A stretch of 18,316 nt of DNA from Actinobacillus sp. (GTDB lineage Bacteria; Pseudomonadota; Gammaproteobacteria; Enterobacterales; Pasteurellaceae), in assembly GCA_020026115.1 (NCBI GenBank), contig JAHHQY010000033.1, positions 1 to 18,316 of the forward strand, written 5' to 3'. Under the pieces are notes generated by a model. The model had not been told where the DNA came from and did no database searches. It was given only the letters and a program-made list of their open reading frames with translations. A program made the position numbers and the translations under genes. Of the stretch, positions 14,087-18,316 are shown piece after piece (position 1 is the first letter of the stretch; each line of letters starts with the position of its first letter).

Positions 14087-15328
14087 ATGCCGTTTTCTTT
14101 GCGCCAACAACAGCTTTTTGTCGATGAGCTGGCCGTTTTTGATCTTGCCGAAAAATATGGCACACCTTGTTATATTTATTCCGCCACAACCTTGCGGGAA
14201 AATTATTTCGCCTTTGAAAAGGCTTTTCCAGCTAAAGTCAAACATCTTGTTTGCTTTGCTGTTAAAGCTAACCCAAATTTAAGCATTTTACGCTTGCTGG
14301 CTTCTCTCGGCGCAGGCTTTGATATTGTTTCACAAGGTGAATTAGAACGGGTTTTACAAGCTGGCGCTGAAGGGGAAAAAATTGTTTTCTCTGGGGTTGG
14401 GAAAACGGTTTCTGCTATTGAACGTGCTTTAGATGTGGGAATTCGTTGTTTTAATGTGGAAAGCGAAAGCGAACTTCTGCGCATCGCTAAAATTGCCCAA
14501 GCCAAAGGCAAAGTTGCGCCTATTTCCTTACGCATCAATCCTGATATTAACGCTCAAACTCATCCTTATATTTCCACAGGCTTAAAAGAAAATAAATTTG
14601 GCATTCCTATGCAAAACGCTTTAGAAATCTACCTCAAAGCGAAAGAATGCCCGTCTCTTAAACTCGTTGGCATTGACTGCCATATTGGTTCTCAATTAAC
14701 CGATTTAGCGCCTTTTAAAATGGCGGCAGAAAAACTTTTAACCCTTATTCAGCAACTGCATACACAGGGCATTCAGTTACAACATGTGGACTTAGGCGGT
14801 GGCTTAGGGGTGGCTTACAACGCGGAAAATCCGCCGAGTATTCAAGATTATGTGGAAAATTTCCTCGCCGTTTTTCAGGCTTATCCTTTAGAAATCATCA
14901 TCGAACCAGGTCGTGCTATTTGCGCCGATGCGGGTATTTTGGTGACCCAAATTGAATATTTAAAACAAAATAGCGATAAACATTTTGCGATTGTTAATAC
15001 GGGTATGCAACATTTATTGCGCCCGGCCTTATATCAAGCTCAAATGCCTATTTTAGAAATTCGTCCTCGCGCCGAAATTTTGCCTAAGCATTACGATGTG
15101 GTCGGGCCGATTTGCGAAAGTGCGGATTGCCTCGGCAAAAACCGCCTGTTACGCATTCAAGAAGGGGATTATCTGGCCATTTTAAAAGCCGGTGCTTATG
15201 GCATCAGTATGGCGTCTAATTACAACAGCCAACCGTTACCAATAAGTTTACTGGTTGAAAAGCAAGAGGTTAAACTAATCCAACGCGCTCAAACTTGGCA
15301 AGATTTATGGGCTTTAGAAGATCTTTGA
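14087..15328 (+). CDS. lysA: Diaminopimelate decarboxylase
   Basis: LysA catalyses the last step of lysine synthesis, decarboxylating meso-diaminopimelate with pyridoxal phosphate. It is a fold-type III PLP enzyme: Lys60 in CFAVKANP forms the Schiff base, HIGSQL and GGGLGVAY bind the cofactor phosphate region, EPGRAI follows, and Cys343 in GPICESAD is the substrate-side catalytic cysteine. A C-terminal GAYGISMASNYNSQP block is also typical. The length of 413 residues is normal. AAGGA lies six bases before the ATG and overlaps the lptM stop, so the two are co-translated. A copy of the CTCGCRCCGAAA repeat is embedded in the coding sequence at 15066. No hairpin separates it from the convergent hda gene. 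Confidence 0.97.
   Translation: MPFSLRQQQLFVDELAVFDLAEKYGTPCYIYSATTLRENYFAFEKAFPAKVKHLVCFAVKANPNLSILRLLASLGAGFDIVSQGELERVLQAGAEGEKIVFSGVGKTVSAIERALDVGIRCFNVESESELLRIAKIAQAKGKVAPISLRINPDINAQTHPYISTGLKENKFGIPMQNALEIYLKAKECPSLKLVGIDCHIGSQLTDLAPFKMAAEKLLTLIQQLHTQGIQLQHVDLGGGLGVAYNAENPPSIQDYVENFLAVFQAYPLEIIIEPGRAICADAGILVTQIEYLKQNSDKHFAIVNTGMQHLLRPALYQAQMPILEIRPRAEILPKHYDVVGPICESADCLGKNRLLRIQEGDYLAILKAGAYGISMASNYNSQPLPISLLVEKQEVKLIQRAQTWQDLWALEDL
15066..15077 (+). repeat. CTCGCRCCGAAA repeat inside lysA
   Basis: CTCGCGCCGAAA lies within lysA and encodes part of PRAE. It is an exact copy of the 12-mer found intergenically elsewhere. A coding location argues that the motif is not only a terminator part. 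Confidence 0.6.
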
Positions 15329-15378
15329 TGTTGACTGGGCTTTTGCCGGTTTTCTGACACAATGAACGATAGAACTTA

Positions 15379-16077
15379 TTAAAGTTTAAGCACTTCTTTT
15401 ACAAAAGGGATCGTTAATTTGCGTTTGGCTTGCAAAGAGGCTTTATCCAAAATAGATAAAGTTTCGGATAAGGTTTTTAAATCACGATCCATTCTTTTTA
15501 ATAAAAAGTTCGTGGTTTCTTCAGGTAATTCAATGCCTCGCATTCTGGCATTTTCTTGCAATACTTGCCGTTTTTGCGCTTCATTTAACGTAGAAAGTTG
15601 ATAAATTTCGCCCCAAGTTAAACGCGAAGCAAGATCCGGCAATTTCACATTTAAAGATGTTGGTGATTGATCCGCACTCATTAAAAGTAAGGTTTTTTTC
15701 GTTTCTTTAATGCGGTTAATTAAATCAAAAATTGCCACTTCCCATTCAGGATCACCAATAACGCTTTGTAAATCATCTAAACAAACCAATTCTTTTTGTT
15801 CTAAATTTTCCAAAACCGCTGGCGAAAAATAGCAAGATTTGCTTAACGGCACATAAATAGCACGACGTTGAGCGCGTAAAAATTCATTTACGGCGGCTTT
15901 TAAAAAATGCGTTTTCCCCGTTCCCGTTTCGCCCCATAAATAAAAGAACGGCTGTTGTAATTGACTGAAATTTTTGCGTACAGAATTAAGCAACAATAAA
16001 TTATTGTCGCTATTAAAAGTTGCAAAAGTTTCATCGTCAATTTGATGGATGGGAAGAAGTAATTGAGTCAACGCCAA
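15379..16077 (-). CDS. hda: DnaA regulatory inactivator Hda
   Basis: Hda is a DnaA-like AAA+ protein that, with the DNA-loaded sliding clamp, stimulates ATP hydrolysis by DnaA and prevents re-initiation. The N-terminal TQLLLPI matches the clamp-binding motif (QL-[SL]-LP-[LI]). Walker A is canonical, GETGTGKT (49-56), unlike my recollection of the E. coli protein, where GRS replaces GKT. Walker B is LVCLDDLQ, and PDLASRLTWG with the C-terminal RKLTIPFVKEVLKL are strongly conserved. No ATG is available before the clamp motif: the start is TTG at 16077 or TTG at 16071, the latter better spaced from the weak AGGG. E. coli hda likewise uses a non-AUG codon. The length is about 230 residues. Confidence 0.93.
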   Translation of the reverse strand: MALTQLLLPIHQIDDETFATFNSDNNLLLLNSVRKNFSQLQQPFFYLWGETGTGKTHFLKAAVNEFLRAQRRAIYVPLSKSCYFSPAVLENLEQKELVCLDDLQSVIGDPEWEVAIFDLINRIKETKKTLLLMSADQSPTSLNVKLPDLASRLTWGEIYQLSTLNEAQKRQVLQENARMRGIELPEETTNFLLKRMDRDLKTLSETLSILDKASLQAKRKLTIPFVKEVLKL

Positions 16078-16151
16078 AGCCCTAAAAAAATAATTTGCCT
16101 AGCCTATAAAAAAATCCTGAAATTGGCAAGATATAAATAGCATTGAGATTG

Positions 16152-16166
16152 ATTTCCTAAGGAAAT
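16152..16166. repeat. 15-bp palindrome upstream of the uraA promoter
   Basis: ATTTCCT (16152-16158) and AGGAAAT (16160-16166) form a perfect inverted repeat around one A. It lies about 22 bp upstream of the uraA -35 and about 75 bp from the hda start. It could be an operator, but I recognise no consensus. Confidence 0.35.
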
Positions 16167-16187
16167 TTCTCTTCTTTTAAAAAAAAG

Positions 16188-16215
16188 TTGCGCAACGCAA
16201 ACGTTTGCGTATAAT
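16188..16215 (+). promoter_or_regulatory. uraA promoter
   Basis: TTGCGC (16188-16193, 3 of 6) and a perfect TATAAT (16210-16215) are separated by 16 bp. The start site would lie near 16222, leaving a leader of about 165 nucleotides before uraA. Confidence 0.65.
16195..16210. promoter_or_regulatory. PurR-type operator in the uraA promoter
   Basis: ACGCAAACGTTTGCGT is a perfect 16-bp palindrome and matches the PurR consensus form ACGCAAACGTTTNCNT at every specified position. It fills the -35/-10 spacer, so a bound repressor would exclude polymerase. Uracil uptake genes belong to the PurR regulon in E. coli. Confidence 0.85.
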
Positions 16216-16245
16216 ACAGCGAAATTTTTATTTTGTGAGTATTTT

Positions 16246-16350
16246 ATGTTAAAAGTTAGCCTCTCCTTCTTTGTTCCAAGCACACTTTATGTCGTGCCAA
16301 TAACTTTTTTCATAAAATTTTTTCAGACAGCTAAAGGGCTTGCTCTTTAG
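16246..16350 (+). CDS. Putative 34-residue leader peptide of uraA attenuator
   Basis: An ATG at 16246, six bases after GTGAG, opens a 34-codon frame ending in TAG at 16348-16350. The peptide is hydrophobic and Phe-rich (begins MLKVSLSFF; contains ITFFIKFFQTAKGL). The two U6 tracts at 16305-16310 and 16318-16323 explain the Phe codons and are the kind of sites where polymerase pauses at low UTP. The stop codon lies in the 3' arm of the terminator hairpin, so a ribosome translating this frame would disrupt the hairpin. This is the arrangement of the E. coli pyrBI leader. The peptide sequence itself probably has no function. Confidence 0.65.
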   Translation: MLKVSLSFFVPSTLYVVPITFFIKFFQTAKGLAL

Positions 16351-16361
16351 CTGTTTTTTTT
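16327..16361 (+). terminator. Attenuator hairpin before uraA
   Basis: A 12-bp stem (16327-16338 with 16343-16354, one G:U pair) closes a CUUG tetraloop and is followed by an uninterrupted T run to 16361. It is a strong intrinsic terminator placed between the promoter and uraA, 27 bp before the uraA start codon, so most transcripts should end here unless the hairpin is prevented. Confidence 0.9.
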
Positions 16362-16387
16362 ATTTTAATATTAAGGAAATTTAATCA

Positions 16388-17638
16388 ATGAATAGCACCG
16401 ATTACAACTTTCGACTGAAAGATTCGCTTATTGGCTTACAATTTTTATTTGTTGCCTTCGGCTCTCTGGTTCTCGTTCCTATTTTAACGGGCTTAGACTC
16501 GAGCGTTGCTCTTTTTGCAGCAGGGCTTGGTACTATCGCATTCCAGCTTGTTATGAAATTTATAGGAAAAAACGAAATTCCGCCTATTTTTCTTGCTAGC
16601 TCTTTCGCCTTTATTGCGCCGATTAGTTTAGGCGTTCAAAAATGGGGCATCGCAGGCACCATGTCTGGCCTTTTAGCCGCCGGACTTTTTTATATTGTTT
16701 TTTCTCTGCTAATTCGTTTTTTTGGTAAAGGTTTCTTAAATCGTCTTTTACCGCCAACGGTTATCGGCCCAGTTATTATGTCCATTGGCTTAATTCTTTC
16801 TCCCGCTGCTGTAAATATGGCGATGGGCAAAACAGGGGACGGAAGCGCAGTTTTAGTACCACAAGATACGGCGATGATCGTCTCTTTCATTACGCTCGCC
16901 GCCGTTTTAATCATTTCCATTATTGGGAAAGGTTTACTGAAATTAGTGCCAATTTTAGTCGGTATTGTCGTAGGTTATAGTATTTCTTTCTTTATGGGCA
17001 TCGTTGATTTTTCAGCGGTAAGTAAAGCGCCTTGGTTTAGTATTCCAAACTTTACGACCCCAGAACTAAACTGGAATGCTATCTTCTTTATTCTTCCCAT
17101 CGCCATTGCACCTGCCGTAGAACATATTGGCGATATGCTGGCTATCTCGAGCGTTACAGGCAAAAATTATCTGGAAAAACCAGGTCTGCACAACACCTTA
17201 CTTGGCGACGGTATCGCAACTATGCTTGCTTCAATGGTTGGCGGTCCACCAAATACCACTTACTCTGAAGTGACAGGCGCCGTGACTATTACCAAAGCGT
17301 TCAACCCAGCAATTATGACTTGGTCTGCACTCTTTGCCATTGCCTTAGCTTTTATCGGTAAAATCGGTGCCGTACTTGCAACCATTCCCGTCCCTGTTAT
17401 GGGCGGAATTATGTTGCTCCTTTTCGGTATTATCACCGTTGTCGGCATTAAAACCCTCGCTAACCCAAGCGTTGATTTAAACTGCCCACGCAACCTTGCC
17501 ATTGTCGCCATCATTTTAGTTTTCGCTATTGGCGGAATGAGTTTTGAATTTGGTGGCGTTGGTTTTAGCGGAATCGGTTTAGGCGCAATTAGCGGAATTA
17601 TTTTAAACTTAATCCTCCCTAAAGCACGCCCAGAATAA
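16388..17638 (+). CDS. uraA: Uracil:proton symporter (uracil permease)
   Basis: UraA imports uracil with a proton across the inner membrane (NCS2/NAT family). At 416 residues it has the repeated 7+7 hydrophobic segments of the fold. The substrate and proton-coupling residues are present: Glu and His of APAVEHIGDM and the Glu of NTTYSEVTGAV correspond to E. coli Glu241, His245 and Glu290. GLQFLFVAFGSLVLVPIL and VPVMGGIMLLLFGIITVVGIK are typical segments. AAGGA lies ten bases before the ATG. Expression appears controlled twice: by PurR-type repression and by attenuation. The phosphoribosyltransferase gene upp, its usual partner, is not adjacent in this window; hda lies divergently upstream. Confidence 0.96.
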   Translation: MNSTDYNFRLKDSLIGLQFLFVAFGSLVLVPILTGLDSSVALFAAGLGTIAFQLVMKFIGKNEIPPIFLASSFAFIAPISLGVQKWGIAGTMSGLLAAGLFYIVFSLLIRFFGKGFLNRLLPPTVIGPVIMSIGLILSPAAVNMAMGKTGDGSAVLVPQDTAMIVSFITLAAVLIISIIGKGLLKLVPILVGIVVGYSISFFMGIVDFSAVSKAPWFSIPNFTTPELNWNAIFFILPIAIAPAVEHIGDMLAISSVTGKNYLEKPGLHNTLLGDGIATMLASMVGGPPNTTYSEVTGAVTITKAFNPAIMTWSALFAIALAFIGKIGAVLATIPVPVMGGIMLLLFGIITVVGIKTLANPSVDLNCPRNLAIVAIILVFAIGGMSFEFGGVGFSGIGLGAISGIILNLILPKARPE

Positions 17639-17645
17639 TCACTCA

Positions 17646-17690
17646 CTCGCGCCGAAAAAATGAAAGAAACTTTTCGGTGCGAGTTTATTT
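17646..17690 (+). terminator. uraA terminator, inverted CTCGCRCCGAAA pair
   Basis: CTCGCGCCGAAAA (17646-17658) pairs with TTTTCGGTGCGAG (17671-17683), one G:U pair in RNA, followed by TTTATTTT. Both arms are copies of the window's 12-mer repeat; one has G and the other A at the variable position. Confidence 0.88.
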
Positions 17691-17700
17691 TAGGCACAAA

Positions 17701-17724
17701 AAAAGCGCATTGTTATGCGCTTTT
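17701..17724. terminator. Second, bidirectional terminator after uraA
   Basis: AAAAGCGCAT (17701-17710) and ATGCGCTTTT (17715-17724) form a perfect 10-bp stem with a TGTT loop and A/T flanks on both sides, so it can stop transcription from either direction. Confidence 0.8.
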
Positions 17725-17762
17725 ATTTTAAATACAGAAATGAAATCAGAATAATTCATGAT

Positions 17763-17786
17763 AAAAATGCGCTAACGCAATTTTTA
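17763..17786 (-). terminator. Terminator of the small lipoprotein gene
   Basis: Read on the minus strand, TTGCG and CGCA with A/T-rich extensions fold around TTAG and are followed by T5. The GC stem is only four pairs, so it is weaker than its neighbours. Confidence 0.55.
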
Positions 17787-17799
17787 TTTTTCCTTAAAC

Positions 17800-18276
17800 T
17801 TAGTTAAGTTTAATAAGTTGTTCTTTTTGGCTTTCTGATAATGTATTAATTGAGATGATATTTAACGCTTGATTATCGCCACCTAAATTAACATTAACGG
17901 CTTCAGGTAATTTATACATTGCACCTGTTAATGGGTCTACGATTAAATGGCCAATTAAGCCACCAAAGAGGAAGTTACCGCCGATGTACCAACCATCAAG
18001 GGTTGAATCAAGCAAGATAGATTGTGTCGGTAAACCTTGTTTTTTAAAGGTAATCGTATATTTTTCACCTTTAAAGTAGCCTGCGCCAGCTTTTAAAACA
18101 ACAACTTTAGGTGTTAAACCTTTAGATACAATCTCGCCAGCACGGTTTTTAATAACAAATTCCGCATTAGTTGGTTGAGATTGAATTTTTACAGGGTAAT
18201 CGCTTTTACTTACGATTGTGGCACAACCTGTTAATAACGTTGTTGCCATAACTGTTGAAATTAATAATTTTTTCAT
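17800..18276 (-). CDS. Small lipoprotein with PEGA-like domain
   Basis: The protein of 158 residues has a clear lipoprotein signal: MKKLLISTVMATT, lipobox LTGC with Cys18, and Ala at +2, predicting the outer membrane. The mature part begins with a short beta-rich PEGA-like unit (VKIQSQPTNAEFVIKNRAGEIVSKGLTP) and continues with YTITFKKQG. A glycine-rich GWYIGGNFLFGGLIGHLIVDPLTGAMYKLP stretch, which may form a hairpin in or near the membrane, follows. This last stretch recurs in small lipoproteins of unknown function. AAGGA lies about eight bases before the ATG, and TATATT at 18311-18316 may be its -10. No function is assigned, and its neighbours give no hint. Confidence 0.88.
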   Translation of the reverse strand: MKKLLISTVMATTLLTGCATIVSKSDYPVKIQSQPTNAEFVIKNRAGEIVSKGLTPKVVVLKAGAGYFKGEKYTITFKKQGLPTQSILLDSTLDGWYIGGNFLFGGLIGHLIVDPLTGAMYKLPEAVNVNLGGDNQALNIISINTLSESQKEQLIKLN

Positions 18277-18316
18277 TTTTTGTATCCTTTTGTATTTTTT
18301 TTCACTTTTTAATATA

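Larger units (their letters stand above)
16078..16387. other. 310-bp intergenic region between hda and uraA
   Basis: The right part (16188-16361) is the uraA control region, annotated separately: promoter, PurR-type palindrome, leader ORF and attenuator. The left part holds the putative start region of hda, with a poor minus-strand promoter candidate TTGCCA (16129-16124), 15-bp spacer, TATAGG (16108-16103). It also holds a 15-bp palindrome at 16152-16166. Nothing else is recognisable. Confidence 0.7.

Noticed and set aside
15329..15378. Terminator between convergent lysA and hda
   Set aside because: No stem of useful length with a T tract was found in this 50-bp gap.
17260..17697. 145-codon open frame antisense to uraA
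   Set aside because: It is a Pro/Lys/Ile-biased antisense shadow of a clear transporter gene, and it extends through the terminator.
1..18316. CRISPR array, insertion sequence, prophage, rRNA or tRNA
   Set aside because: No regularly spaced direct repeats, transposase or phage motifs, or RNA gene signatures were seen on either strand.

Overview
The window looks like a chromosomal housekeeping segment from a member of the Pasteurellaceae (Haemophilus / Aggregatibacter / Pasteurella group). The reasons are the low G+C, A/T-rich codon use, a fused peroxiredoxin-glutaredoxin gene divergent from oxyR (a Haemophilus trademark), and a Hin-type uptake signal dyad (ACCGCACTT / AAGTGCGGT) used as a terminator. 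I cannot name the species. No phage, transposon, CRISPR array, rRNA or tRNA is visible.

Layout. 1-76: possible C-terminal tail of an upstream gene. 119-4465 (+): def-fmt-rsmB-trkA, with one promoter before def, an internal hairpin between def and fmt, and overlapping junctions fmt/rsmB and rsmB/trkA. 4511-5053 (-): gmhB, divergent from the methionine importer metN-metI-metQ (5207-7713, +), whose promoter carries two tandem MetJ boxes. 7766-9864 (-): oxyR-fabR-(GreA/GreB-like gene), divergent from the hybrid peroxiredoxin gene (10004-10729, +); the shared intergenic region holds a candidate OxyR site. 10850-11626 (+): a YafJ-type glutamine amidotransferase. 11677-13845 (-): cyaY-recQ. 13964-15328 (+): lptM-lysA; lptM is only 37 codons. 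15379-16077 (-): hda. 16188-17638 (+): uraA behind a long regulated leader. 17800-18276 (-): a small lipoprotein gene.

Functional themes are translation start and end chemistry (Def, Fmt), rRNA methylation, K+ uptake, heptose synthesis for LPS, methionine uptake under MetJ, peroxide defence under OxyR, fatty-acid control, iron-sulphur biology (CyaY), DNA repair (RecQ), lysine synthesis, control of replication initiation (Hda) and uracil uptake.

The two signals most worth following are regulatory. (1) uraA has a perfect 16-bp PurR-type palindrome in its promoter. This is followed by a 34-codon leader ORF with two U6 tracts, whose stop codon lies inside a strong terminator hairpin: the architecture of UTP-sensitive, translation-coupled attenuation as in enterobacterial pyrBI. 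(2) A 12-mer, CTCGCRCCGAAA, occurs exactly eight times in 18 kb. It is found alone, inside lysA, and as inverted pairs forming terminators, whereas the classical Hin uptake signal occurs only as one pair. It could be a lineage-specific intergenic repeat or an alternative uptake-type signal; both readings are inference.
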